Origin: Atherix ibis
Lineage: Eukaryota > Arthropoda > Insecta > Diptera > Athericidae
DNA length: 64,000 bases
Direction of reading: 5' to 3'
Assembly (NCBI GenBank): GCA_958298945.1
Contig: OY282609.1
Location: 58,934,220 to 58,998,219, forward strand
A program made the position numbers and the translations under genes. Shown here one piece after another: positions 1 through 10,786 of the stretch. The notes beneath the pieces were generated by a model. The model worked only from the letters and a program-made list of their open reading frames with translations. It did not search any database and was not told where the DNA came from. Positions within the stretch are counted from its first letter, which is position 1, and the number at the start of each line of letters is the position of its first letter.

Positions 1-1100
1 TTTTCTGTATTTCTGCTTTTTCTCTCAGTTTATCATCAGCAGAACTTACTACTATTCCTAACTATCATATTCCAATTTTCTTGTCAATATCCGAATTGTA
101 AATTCGTGCCAAATTCCAACTGACTAGTAAAAAAAACATGTAAATTCAGAAAACTCGTTGCATATATTTGGTGATGGTCACTATTTTTTCCTTTAACTCA
201 TGAAATTTTTTCTGTAATAGTAAATTTTATTATCATCCGATATTACAATGCCAATTTTCTCACATCCTTTAATGTGATAATCTGTTTTCTGCTCATTGGA
301 AAAAATCTTTTGCTGAGAAGTGTTAAGCTTTAAGATTCGCCAGCCTCATTTTCAAGTTCTAAATAACAAAGTTTTATCTCCCAATTAAGAGCAGTGTTGT
401 TTTTTCCTTAAATAATAATCTTCCTTTTTTAATTCATTTATTTCACTAATTATTTATTTATTGTTGTGTTTCTTTTTTTAACTTTTTAACTAAAACATTA
501 TACAATTTTATTTATCAACTAATTATTTTTAAAAATGTTAACATAGAGAAAGAAGTGTGTATTTTCTACGTGTACTTATCATATTAAGATTTTTATTAAT
601 TAATTATTTATTAGAAAATTCTCGGTTGGTTTTTTTTTTTAAAATAACATAAATGTTTTCTTCACTTCATCGCCACGTAAATTGTTTTTTCTGTAGTTTT
701 TCCATACATGCGAATATATCTTAAATCCTCACGAACAAATTATTTTTATTTCTTTTGTAGCCTTTTATTTTTTTCCATCAATTATTTAATATTTATCTAT
801 TAATTTATCCAAAATCTAATATAAATAATAATAGTAATAAAAAATAGCTGTCATAAATATTTTAGTAGAAATTTTCCTTTTGATAATACGCTTATCCAAA
901 AAGTTTTAAATTTTAACAAAAATAATTTTTTTTTCCATAGAAGTGATTAAAATGTTTTACGTCTCTCTAATTAATGTCTAGACTAATATTATTAACAAGA
1001 TCCTATCAGTTATTGTTTTATATTTATTTAATCATAAAGTTGAACACAAAAATTAAATATTGAAAAGTTCAAGTCCAAATGAAGCTCTCAACAGCCAGAA
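1..1100. other. AT-rich DNA without recognisable gene
   Basis: Very AT-rich sequence with many poly-T and poly-A runs. I see no extended coding frame, transposon end or RNA gene in it on either strand. Confidence 0.6.
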
Positions 1101-1108
1101 CTTTTAAT

Positions 1109-1194
1109 GCAGACGATACTAGACTGAAGAGTAGAGAAATTATTTTGCTGGCAAAAAATACCAGCTTTTTTCTATACTCTTCCGTGTTGTCTGC
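1109..1194 (+). other. miRNA-precursor-like hairpin
   Basis: An imperfect stem-loop of about 86 nt. The outer GCAGAC pairs with the closing GTCTGC, the middle GAAGAGTAGAGAAA pairs (one mismatch) with the arm containing TTTCTATACTCTTC, and an inner GCTGG pairs with CCAGC around a 9-nt A-rich loop. Size and shape resemble an animal pre-miRNA. I do not recognise either arm as a known miRNA. It could equally be a chance or MITE-derived hairpin, so the RNA-gene reading is inference. Confidence 0.3.
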
Positions 1195-1201
1195 AAAGAA
1201 A

Positions 1202-1239
1202 TGGCCTATTGAAATTTTTTTTGGAAATTTCAATAGCCA
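1202..1239. repeat. Short inverted repeat following the first hairpin
   Basis: TGGCCTATTGAAATTT (1202-1217) pairs with AAATTTCAATAGCCA (1225-1239) apart from one bulged base, with a short T-rich loop. It lies 7 nt after the 1109-1194 hairpin. Confidence 0.6.
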
Positions 1240-1884
1240 ATATTAATGCTAACACAAACAAATAATAAAAATAATAATAGAAAATATGAAATTACCTAGG
1301 ACGGAATTCAAAGAACAAAAACAATCTCCAAGTAGGAGTATTACTACCAACAGTAACATTTGTTCTACACATGCACATATACTTTAAAAATGAAGATATT
1401 TTCTTTTTTTACAATAAATACTTAATAAGGAAGTTTGCTTTCTATTCAAATATAAATACTAAACTAATTTCTTTCTTCTTTTTCTATTTTTCATATATTA
1501 GTAATAGTATGTGTTTATTAAATAGGAAGTATATGAAAATTGTTTTTATTTTTTAAAATAAAAATTAAAGTCAATGATTTAGTCGTTACTTCAGCTAATA
1601 ATAAACATATTAAATATTAACAATATACTTTCTCAATTGTCATTAATACAATAGAAACTTGGCAGTGACATACTTTCTATTTAAAGGTCAAAAGGACAAT
1701 ATCACAACGATATTCTGTGATCAGTAGTACCGATGCAAGTGTAACTTACACTTAATCATGCAAATACCCACTCTTACGTAGTAAGTACATGACATGACAT
1801 TCTTTTTCGCTTGTGTGATTTCGAAAAATTAGTTTTATTTTCTTTATTTTCCCAAAAATTATGTTTTTTGCAAGAACAACTCGT

Positions 1885-1897
1885 ACGAAACACGATT
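1885..1897 (+). repeat. Target-site duplication (left copy)
   Basis: The 13-mer ACGAAACACGATT occurs here and again at 3168-3180, exactly flanking the LINE. The flanking bases differ, so the duplication is exactly 13 bp, a usual size for target-primed reverse transcription. Confidence 0.9.
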
Positions 1898-3167
1898 TTT
1901 TTATTTTTTTATTTGACAGGTTTTTCATTTCTATGTTACACATAGACATGAGAACACAGTCACTCCTATGGAGCATATAGCGGCACTAGAGACTCTGTGA
2001 ACTCTCTCCATCTGCTTCTGTCTTGAGCCAGCCCCTTCACTTCCGACCATGATTTGCCAGTCTGTTGGTGTTCGCGCTCGACTGATCTTCTCCAAGTGGT
2101 CCTTGGACGTCCTCTGCTGCGATTGCCCTGTGGGTTCCAATCTAGTGCCATCCTTGCTATGTCCGTAGGTGGTTTTCGCAAGGTGTGGCCAATCCAACTC
2201 CAATTCCTGCGTTTGATGTTATCTAGCAGGGGTATTTGCTTCGTGAGAAGAAGCAGCTCATCGTTCGTTATCCAGTTCGGCCAGAAGATCTTGCTTATAC
2301 GCCTCAAGCATCTGTTCACAAATGCCTGAGGCTTACGGGTCGTGCTGTCTGTTACTTTCCATGTTTCGCAGCCGTACAGCAGGACTGGCTTGACGTTTGA
2401 GTTGAATATTCGAAGTTTGAGTGCTATGGAGAGATGATTGGAAAGCCAACCGTTCCCAAGTGAGGTGTACGCTTGTCGCGTTCCACTATCCTTGCTGAGC
2501 ATGCTGCCAAGGTAACAGAACTTTTTGACATCTTCAACTTGGGTACCGTGTAGCATCAAGGGTCTCTCGCAGGTGGCGCCGACACGCATCAATTTGGTCT
2601 TCTTGATGTTGATTCTCATCCCAATTTTTTCGGCGTTGGAGGCCAGAGCATTCAGTTTCTCCTGAATGCCGTTGAAGGTGTGGGACATGAGGCATATGTC
2701 GTCGGCGTAGTCCAGGTCGTGGAGCCTCTCACACAGTGTCCACTGGATACCGTTGCTGGCTGTGCTGTTAGTGCGTTGAAGGACTAGATCTAAGGCGATT
2801 ATGAAGAGGATAGGCGAGATTATGCAACCCTGCCTGACTCCTCTCGAGATGTTGAATGTATCGCTGTTTCGTCCCCTGAAACGCACTCCACACGGGGCCT
2901 CGCGGTATAGTTCTCGGATGAGATCGATGATGGCCTGCGGGATGCCCAGTTCATCCAGAGCACTCCAGATGGCGTCGCGGGAAATTATGTCAAAGGCTCT
3001 TTCGAAGTCAACGAAGAGAAGATAGAGCGGGCTCTTCCATTCGTTCGACTGTTCAATGATCATTCTTAGGCTGTTGATGTGATCAATGCAGGAGCGGTTT
3101 GGTCTAAAGCCAGACTGCTCGTTACGGAGGGCACTTTCCACTGTTGGAGTGATGCGAGTCAGGATGA
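1898..3167 (-). mobile_element. 5'-truncated non-LTR retrotransposon (LINE) insertion
   Basis: A 1,270-bp insertion bounded by perfect 13-bp direct repeats. Read on the minus strand it starts inside a reverse-transcriptase ORF, runs through the RT C-terminus and a short 3' UTR, and ends in an A-rich tail (AAATAAAAAAATAAAAAA) against the target duplication. These are the marks of a 5'-truncated LINE copy. Its GC content is clearly higher than the AT-rich flanks. The perfect duplication and open frame indicate a recent insertion. The clade is not determined. Confidence 0.9.
1966..3167 (-). CDS. LINE reverse transcriptase, C-terminal part (truncated ORF2)
   Basis: About 400 codons without a stop, ending in TAG at 1966-1968. 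No native start is present because the element is truncated at 3167. Visible RT motifs are EQSGFRPNRSCIDHI near the N-terminus, FVDFERAFD (first catalytic Asp region), RGVRQGCIISPILF, and the catalytic LDYADD box. These are followed by the thumb region (KLRIFNSNVKPVLLYGCETW) and a basic C-terminal tail with IGHTLRKPP and RSRGRPRTTW. Compared with related elements, a short in-frame stretch seems missing near SKDSGTRQAY. It would be expressed only by fusion or chance, since endonuclease domain and promoter are absent. Assignment to non-LTR RT is secure. Confidence 0.93.
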
Positions 3168-3180
3168 ACGAAACACGATT
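3168..3180 (+). repeat. Target-site duplication (right copy)
   Basis: Second copy of the 13-bp direct repeat that brackets the LINE. On the element's strand this is its 5' side. Confidence 0.9.
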
Positions 3181-3512
3181 GCAATGTGTTAATTTATAAA
3201 AAATAACTTTTTCTCTTGCGTATTAAACCAGTCACCTAATATGTGACTGAAACACAACAGTTCCGTATAGTGAAGATGCAGCACGTCACTACGCCATTTT
3301 TTGATATTTTTTAACCGATAAAGTGTTAACACATTAATTTTAATTTGACTATTTTTGGTTCGAGTCTCGCAATGTCAAATTGATCTTTAAGTTGCACGAT
3401 ACTTAACTATTGCCACGAACACAATTGCAAATTTGTTTTTTTGTCACTTCAAGTAAAATTAGTACTGAAATACGAATTCTAAGCGCCTCGACACTTAAAG
3501 ATTATTTGTAAC

Positions 3513-3632
3513 CCTGCAACAAGCGGTGTCCCCAAACGGTTAACCCATCTAGGTACTAATACTGCGCCCAGTCCAGCTTAACTTCAATGATCGGTAGAGA
3601 ACCGATGGATCCAGGACGGCTTGGTCGCAGAC
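3513..3632 (-). rRNA. 5S rRNA-like sequence (diverged copy or pseudogene)
   Basis: Read on the minus strand, about 120 nt align along their whole length with insect 5S rRNA. The string CATCGGTTCTC, the CCGATCA region, an AGTTAAGC box-A-like block, TGGGCGCAG, TTAGTACCTAGATGGG (box C region), the CCGTTTGGGGACACCGC segment and a terminal CTTGTTGCAGG are all in order and spacing. The internal promoter elements used by TFIIIA/Pol III are therefore partly kept. Many substitutions are spread over the molecule and the 3' GTTGTTGGC end is changed, so a pseudogene or a 5S-derived SINE head is more likely than a working gene. It is a single copy, not a tandem array. The surroundings (3181-3512 and 3633-4475) are AT-rich with nothing else recognised. 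Confidence 0.72.
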
Positions 3633-4475
3633 AATAACTCCAAATTGAACAGTTCAAGAAATTTGTCAATTCCAAAAAATTCAACACAATTGCGACGAGT
3701 AAATACAAACGTCTTCTGATCGGTTTATTTTTTTATATCACTCGTACTATGGTTAATTCTATTTTTAAGTTTATTAAAAATGTATATCGTTAATCAATTT
3801 TATTTTGATTTCAATTTCACTAAATGCTCTCACATGAAACCTGTAGAACCGGCAGCTACTTTATTTTAGCAACTCATGGACACATTGCCGAGAGTAGCAC
3901 CAACCATTTTATCGCGTCAAATTCTTGTATATAAAATTATTTTTTACAAGGTTTTGGTAAAAAAAAATAATAAATAAAATATAAAACTAAAAAAATTTTT
4001 TATAAAAAAGTCGTTCATTCTTTTATATACACGTATACACGCAATAAAAGACTATAAAGTACTATGAAAATGGCCATAAATTAGAGATTAAACCTAATAT
4101 CGACGAGTGAATAGTCAATCCTTTTCGGTGAAAAGACTGTAAATATTTTGCAAAATTTTGACAGTGTTTTTTAAGTTACTTGTCACAATTGTGTTCGGAG
4201 CTTATGACTATTAAAGTCGATCGATGCTTCTATAGCCAATGTTTTATGCGCGTTATACCTTTTCGTATCGGTGAGCATCGCAATTTGGAATACACCAAAT
4301 TCCTTTTTTTACACAGCCCAAAAAAAAAAACGAATATGTACTTTTATTTGTCGAATTATTTGTTTTAATAGGAATTCCAAAATTATTCTATTAAAAAAAT
4401 AAAATATTTAAAATTTCTGTGGTGTCATGGGGAAACTAATTTACAGGTATTAAAGATATTTTTCTACACATTGTA

Positions 4476-5332
4476 CGAGCCCTGTTCAAAAAGTATCGCG
4501 ACTTTTGTGTTTTTTTCAAATATTATTTATTTATTCATGAATATCTATTTTGTCCCCTTCATAGTGAACCCCACCAGATATTATACACTTGTGCCAACGT
4601 TTTTTCCAATCCTCGAAGCACTTGAAAAAATCATTTTTTGTGATCTTGTTCAGCTCCTCCTTCGATGCCGTCTTTATCTCCTCAATCGTAGCGTAGCGTC
4701 GTCCTTCCATGGGACTCTCCCAGATCTGGGTAATATGGTGGCTGCGGTATTATTGGTCAAAAATTCGCGCACAAGCAACGATGCGTGAGCAGGGGCGTTA
4801 TCATGGTGCAAAAGCCAATTTTTGTTCTTCCACAAATCTGGACGTTTCTAGCGGATTGCTTCGCGCAACTTGCGTATTACTTGCAGGTAATATTCCTTAT
4901 TGACCGTTCTACCCTGTGGCAAGTATTCATGATGCACGACGCCTCTGCAATCGAAGAAAACTGCAAGCAAAACCTTCACATTCGATCGAACTTGGGAAGT
5001 TTTTTTCGGTCTTGGCTCATGCGGCAGCTTCCATTGGGATGATTGAGGTTTGGTTTCCACCTCATAACCATACACCCATAATTCGTCCCCAGTTAAGACC
5101 CTTTAGAGCAAATTTGGGTTGTCGCGGACAGAGTCCAACAGCTCCTTAGCAATGTTAATGCGATGCTGTTTTTGGTCGAAATTGAGCAATTTTGGTACGA
5201 ATTTCACGGCGACCCGTATCACGAACTTGTCGGCATAAGTGAGAGACATGAGTACCAACATAACGCCACGAAAATTGAATATACGTAACCCGCGGAAATT
5301 CAAAATTTGCGATACTTTTTGAACATACCTCG
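4476..5332 (-). mobile_element. Internally deleted mariner, family A copy 1
   Basis: Both ends are present and flanked by TA: the left begins CGAGCCCTGTTCAAAAAGTA and the right is its inverted counterpart. The minus strand keeps transposase pieces in several frames: KFVPKLLNFDQKQHRINIAKELLDSV near the 5' end, then VRSNVKVLLAVFFDCRGVVH, FLPQGRTVNKEYYLQVIRKL, and a tail encoding RRYATIEEIKTASKEELNKI near 4,690. The N-terminal DNA-binding part is deleted and frames are broken. At 857 bp it is about two thirds of a full mariner. This is the same family as the copies at 20.5, 31.0, 51.8 and 60.4 kb. Not autonomous. Confidence 0.88.
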
Positions 5333-5334
5333 TA

Positions 5335-8300
5335 CACTGTATCTCTTTTTATACGGTATTTTTTTTTAAACGTATTTAATATCTAGCGTGTAAAAAGAGA
5401 ATTATGTGAAATTCTAAAAAATCCGCTCATCTTTTATGATGCTCCCGCGACGATCACCAACTTAAGCATCGAACACCATATTGAGATTTAACATTTTTAA
5501 GCGTGTTTTATTTATCATAGACTATTAGAATTTATGTGTTGAAAGTTCTTGGAATATTTTAAACGTATACTTCTACACATTCAACAACTTTTTAGGTCAG
5601 TTCTGCATCGGTTTCGATTCTCGAAAATTCAAATTGAAAGTATTAAGAGGTATGGTGTGTCCTAATGCCAATAACAACTAACAAATGAGCAGTACTACAT
5701 TAACAGCGAGAATACAATTATATAGAATTTAATACAATTGGGCAATAGAAATAAAATTTTAAGAGAAAAAATTGCGAAAATATTTCTCCGTGCGCTTATC
5801 TTTATATCTAAATGAGATGTTGTCTTCATGACTGATATGGGAGACTCGAATTTAATCCTTAAATTTATTCGAGTCTCTATATATATGACTGTACGCTTCT
5901 CTTCGTACTCTAACGAAACCACCATACAATTATCTTAACTACAAACCACACAATTGGCTTTTATTCAAGCTTTAATTATTGGCACTGTCGGTCGAACTGA
6001 CTTTGCTCACTAAACCGACTTTTGAAAAAAAAATTTATTATTTTCCGAACGTAATTGCATTTTTTAAAAGCTTTTCTTACTGATATCTACAATTATAAAA
6101 TAGTAACAAACAAATTTAAATCACAATAGTAATTAACGTAAAGGGTTATGGGGAATAAACATCCACCAAAGATCCTTCTGCTCGCATGTATTTACATACA
6201 TGTGGATATAAGTTAGAAACTTTGTATTTGAATCAATCGCGAGACCAGTGACAGACAAGTCGTCAATGGGTTAGCATAGGGAAAAAAGTAGAGGACAGCT
6301 TTCGAGCAATAGGATTAGTGTGAAACTTTGAAGAAAATTTAAGTAAATTATTTTTCTACCTTCATTTAAAAAAAAAATATTATTTGAAGTGCGTAAATAA
6401 TAATTTACATTTTAATTATTATTAGAAATAAGGCGAAAAGTTTATGTTGGGCACTAATTTTAATCTATGAAAATTTAATATTTTTATTTTCTCGTAAAAA
6501 TAACAAAAAAACATATTGTTAAGAAGAAACTAGACCTAAGGAGCTATAAATGTAGCTGTTACTACTTCTGAAATGTGTCTCAAAATTTGACGTATAATCA
6601 GATAGAGTTACTTAAATTTTATTAAAAAAATTACCAACTGAAAGTTTTTAGAAAAAAAAAGTGTTGATTCATGGTTACCTTATTAAAAATACTGCCTATA
6701 ATTAAATCTTTATAAACTTTTGTTAATAGTACCCGTCATTATCTTATGGTCTTGGGAATGTCACATGATCCATGAATCATGTTTTAACGACTTTACACAT
6801 AACAAATATTTTTGAAAATTTATAGATTTTAATTAAATAGAACTTAGCGAAAAATTACTTTGATAATAAATGGAGAAATAGCAATATAGAATTGCCTTTC
6901 TTTTTATCAAGGAAATTACTATGTTCCCTGGTAAATTTCCTTAACTGATTAGCTAAATTTACTAGCATTTTTTTTAAATTCTTGTAAAAATCACATTATA
7001 TAAATGGATCTTTCTTACCTATCGTCCTTAAAATACAATTGAATAAAACATGACAAAAATCAATTATTTTATTGAAATTAAATCAAGAAAAAAGAATTGT
7101 TTTCTCTTGAAAGAAAAATCACCATAAATTTCCTAAAAGTCCCACTAATTAGACTTCGTGCAAGTAATTAGAATATTGTTTTTCTAATATTGATATTTGA
7201 TTATTGATTATGTGAAATATTTAAATAAAAATTAATTCATTAATGAATAATCATAACTTCCTGATTAATATGCTTGATTATTACTATATTATTCGTACTA
7301 TACACATAGAATTGCGTACGTACAAATTCAATAAATGTTAGTAATAAAAAAATTATTCCAACATTCCTTTTGTTGATTTTTCTTTTTCATTTTTTCTTCT
7401 TCTGTAATTGACAAGATTTTTATCTTCCGTCGTTTATGCCAAAATCACAAATCTAACAACAGTACTAAAAATATTTAACATTCACTTATTCGTACAATTA
7501 ATATTCAATAAGGGGAAAAACCATTTGTTTAACTTTTTTTTGCGTGCACGAAATAGCGAAGCAAAAAGCATTTGATTCTTAAAGTTAATGATTTTGACCT
7601 AAAATAAAATTGATCCCGTTTATCTTCTAGCACTTTTATATTCTCTTTACTTAAGATATTCTTGTTGTTACCTTGTTTTGTTAATAGCATAGGCTGTGTA
7701 CAATTGTTCGTAAAATTAAACTAGTACCAACAAAAAATAAATAAAAACAAATCAAATACAAAAAGAATCAATTTTTATAATTTATAAAAAAATTAAATCA
7801 AAATTATTATTAAAATGAAGAGGAAAATGCTATTAGCTAAAGTCTTTCATTAATAAATTGTTACAACTCAAAAAAGTCTTATTTCTCTTTGCAAAAATAA
7901 ATTTAAAAAAAAATGTCATTCAGTGTAATAACTTCAGCGTAATTGGTTCGCGTAAACCTAGAAACATCTTCTTCTTATCTTAAATCTACAGAATATTGCA
8001 ACGTACAAACTAGTGGAAAACAAATCTTTATAAAAGCTCAATAATAGAAGATTCAAATAAGAAAAATCATCATTTAAAATAATCAACGATGGATGACGTA
8101 ACAAAATGCTATACGTTTTCATGTGAACTTAAATTTAAAAGCATAGAAAAAAAACCACAGCATAATTCGATTGTTTTTCTTCGCAAATTTCATTGTAATT
8201 TTTTCTCCTCCCCAATACCATCCATTCTTCGTAATCGGCATCATTTCAGTTTTGATTTTTTCTTGGTTTGGTTTGCACTCCTTTTTCGATCTTTTGGATT

Positions 8301-8357
8301 ATCCCGAAAATTTTCTGGATGAACACTTTAAGTCTGGGTCGTATCGTTCCTCTTCGA
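5335..8357. other. AT-rich spacer including the 3' flank of kel
   Basis: No coding region or transposon recognised. The right part lies downstream of the kel readthrough stop (8358-8360) and must hold its 3' UTR and poly(A) site, which I could not place with confidence. A small perfect 11-bp hairpin (GAGACTCGAAT arms, 5841-5877) is visible. Confidence 0.5.
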
Positions 8358-10783
8358 CTAAGGACCAAATTCGCTGCTGTGCTCATTGTCGTCAGTGTCT
8401 TGGCCCATGTCAGAGTCTGATCCAATCAAACTCCGGTCGTCTTCGGTTGCTTCTGTTTTTTTCCGATTTACATCATCACAGGATTCACAACTCTTCTCTA
8501 ACATTTCACTATCCGTTAACACGTCGTTATTCGACTCCTGTTGACTTGTACTAGCATGTGATGCTCCGGTGCTTGCTGTTGTTGCTGCTAAATTGTTACC
8601 ATTGCAGTTGGAATTTCCCTGTTGCGCGGGTTCATCATCCACCTTTTTGTACATGAAAGCTAATGCGGATCCAGATTGAGATGAAGTTGATGTAGATGAC
8701 CCGGCTGATGCTGCTTTTGTCGACGAAGCAGTCGATATTGTGGGAGTAGCAGTTATTGTCGATGACGCAGTAGAGCATACTGCGGAGCCATCTAATCTGC
8801 GCTTCAAACTGTTAAGGGTACAAGTTCCGTTTGGATTTGATACTTTGACGTTTCCAGCAGCACCACCATTACCGGTTCCTCCCCCATTCGCATACATCGA
8901 AACATGGCCATTCGTGCTATTGGCTGCTCGGGGTCGGAAGGTATTATTCTCGGCGTTGAGTTCATAGTTTTTAAATGGATCCGGATAAGCACTTTGTTGT
9001 TGGTGGTGTTGGCTACAAGCTCTGTGACAGAAATTCGGACTTTCGGAACGTGCACGTAACAAGTTAGGACGATTATCGTAGGTCTCACGTGATCGTCCAA
9101 ATTCAAAGCCGTTTTTAAACTGAACGTGGACATTCTCGTAATTACTTTCGTCACCACGGCGCAACGAAGGACATTCTGATTCGCGGAGTCGTGACAAAGT
9201 GCTACGCAAAGGGCGTCCTGTGGCGTCGCGTCTTGTTTGCATTTCAGCTCGCCCGTTAAACCGTACCAAGTCCTTATGTTGATTCATAGAGCTTTCACAA
9301 TCATCACAATTACGTGAGAACATAAAATTGAAGTCGATTATCTTGCAGTCTGGTCCTTGGCCAATCCACAGCGGGAGCCATTTATTTACCAGCAACCATT
9401 GCAATGATGATTTTGAAATTTTGTTCAAACTGTTGGAATGCTCTGGGCTGCTATTACTTTTCGATTGGCTTGTCAGGGTTCCCGTTGCTGACATTGGGAC
9501 GGTTGGCTTACCAGCCATTTTGGCTTTCGGAATAGCTCCCGTACATCGAGGTCCTGTTCCCGGTGCTGCACTGCTGGTGCCTGCTCCAGATGAAGAACCA
9601 CTTCTGTTTTGAGTGCTCGGACCTAAATAGGGTGCCCTTTCAGTTGTGCCACTGTTCGTCGAATTAGCTGTCGCTGAACGGTAAATATTATTCATGGATT
9701 GTGAATTTTCTCCACCAAGACAGCTAAAGAACGACGAAGATGATGCCTTCACGCCAGTGTTTTCTTTCGGTTGAGCATTTCCAGTAACGTTTGACGTATT
9801 CAGACGGATGTGACCAACTGTTCCAAAATGTGAATGCCCCAAAACGGCATAGTGTCCGCCTAAGTTATAATGATCGATATTGCCGCACGATGAGCTGAGA
9901 TGTCGTTCAATTCGGCCGATACCATGACCGATAACGTCAAGTCGACCATACAACCGGTTTCCATTGGTTCCATTCGAATTTCTGTAGATTGGTTCATCTT
10001 GAATCTGTTCGTATATGTTTTCGTATCGACTGAAGCCGTATCCTGCCATAGAGCCATTATAATTGAAGTTTTGATAGTGATACGACTCAGTATCATCGAA
10101 GCTACGTTGTCTGTTGGCCAAATGAGCAGCATTTGAGTTACTGACATTCGGTCCGGCATACTTGCCGGTGCTATTATACCGCATTCGATTGTTGGTGAAG
10201 TCCAATTGCAGGTTACTACGACGCATTCCTAGACCGACACGGGCCGATCTAGGAACATCGTACGCTGGATTATTTGTTCGATCATACAAATCATTTCGAT
10301 AGCTTATATTCAGGTTGTTGGATCGATTCGGCTGAATTTGTTGCGGGTCATTTCTTGGCTGCTGTTGTTGAATTCCATTTACGTTTTGCGTTCCTTGTCC
10401 GGGTACTTGTAGGTTAACAATTTGCGCCATTTGGGAATTATTTTGATTGATATTTTCAGCAGGGGCGATAGTTTGGGCTCCACCACCGTGGGCGTTGCCA
10501 TTATTTACGGCGTATTGATCAATTGATTCGTAGATGTTCTCATAGTGTGGATTGTTGGTAGATCCATTTGCGTTTGCTTGATGTGAATTCTGATCCGTTG
10601 TAGAACGTGAATAGCCCACAGCACCTTCCGATGTTCCTTCAGCTTGGCTATTCTCATCATCAGCATTGCCAATTATCCCTTGCCTAAAAACACAACAAAT
10701 CATATACCAAATTACCAATTGATGATCAATTGGACAAATAGTAAGCATTTTTATTACCGTGCTACCGCACCCTGCTGCTCCAT
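8358..10783 (-). CDS. kel: Kelch readthrough extension (ORF2), 783 codons downstream of the UGA
   Basis: The frame stays open after the UGA at 10784-10786. It reads MEQQGAVAR to a donor at 10757 (gtaata), skips a 74-nt intron (10684-10757, acceptor tttttag), and continues QGIIGNADDENSQAEGT to TAG at 8358-8360. The joined extension is 26+2,326 nt, exactly 784 codons with the stop. Composition is low-complexity, rich in Asn, Ser, Gly and Gln. It has islands that look constrained: YENIYE twice, SNYENVHVQF, and the hydrophobic block WLLVNKWLPLWIGQGPDCK followed by IDFNFMFSRNCDDC. In Drosophila, kelch ORF2 is made only by UGA readthrough, giving a protein of about 1,480 residues; here the total would be 1,523. 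No independent start or promoter is evident. Function of the extension is not known from sequence. Confidence 0.88.
10684..10757 (-). other. kel: 74-nt intron located 26 nt after the kel UGA
   Basis: Donor GCACG|gtaata and acceptor ttgtgtttttag|GCAAGG join a split Arg codon (CG|G) and keep the readthrough frame. Without splicing, the frame stops within the intron start (CGG TAA), so removal is required to make the long protein. Confidence 0.8.
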
Positions 10784-10786
10784 TCA
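10784..10786 (-). promoter_or_regulatory. kel: Readthrough UGA codon separating kel ORF1 and ORF2
   Basis: The codons run AAG CCC ATG TGA ATG GAG CAG. ORF1 ends DKPM, as Drosophila Kelch does, and ORF2 resumes with MEQQGAVAR. The base after UGA is A, and the strong UGA-CUA leaky context is absent, so other cis signals would be needed. The stop lies 26 nt before an exon junction, closer than the roughly 50 nt associated with junction-dependent decay in mammals. Confidence 0.85.

Noticed and set aside
2054..2329. Plus-strand ORF of 91 codons
   Set aside because: Antisense shadow of the LINE reverse transcriptase, which has clear family motifs on the minus strand.
3340..3400. GGTTCGAGTC string resembling a tRNA T-loop
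   Set aside because: No acceptor stem or D/anticodon arms can be folded around it.
8740..8967. Plus-strand ORFs opposite kel ORF2 (also 9328-9612)
   Set aside because: Opposite-strand shadows of the long kel extension; no motif or start context.
10784..10786. UGA as a selenocysteine codon in kel
   Set aside because: No SECIS-type element recognised in the 3' flank by eye, and Drosophila kelch is explained by readthrough; not excluded by sequence alone.
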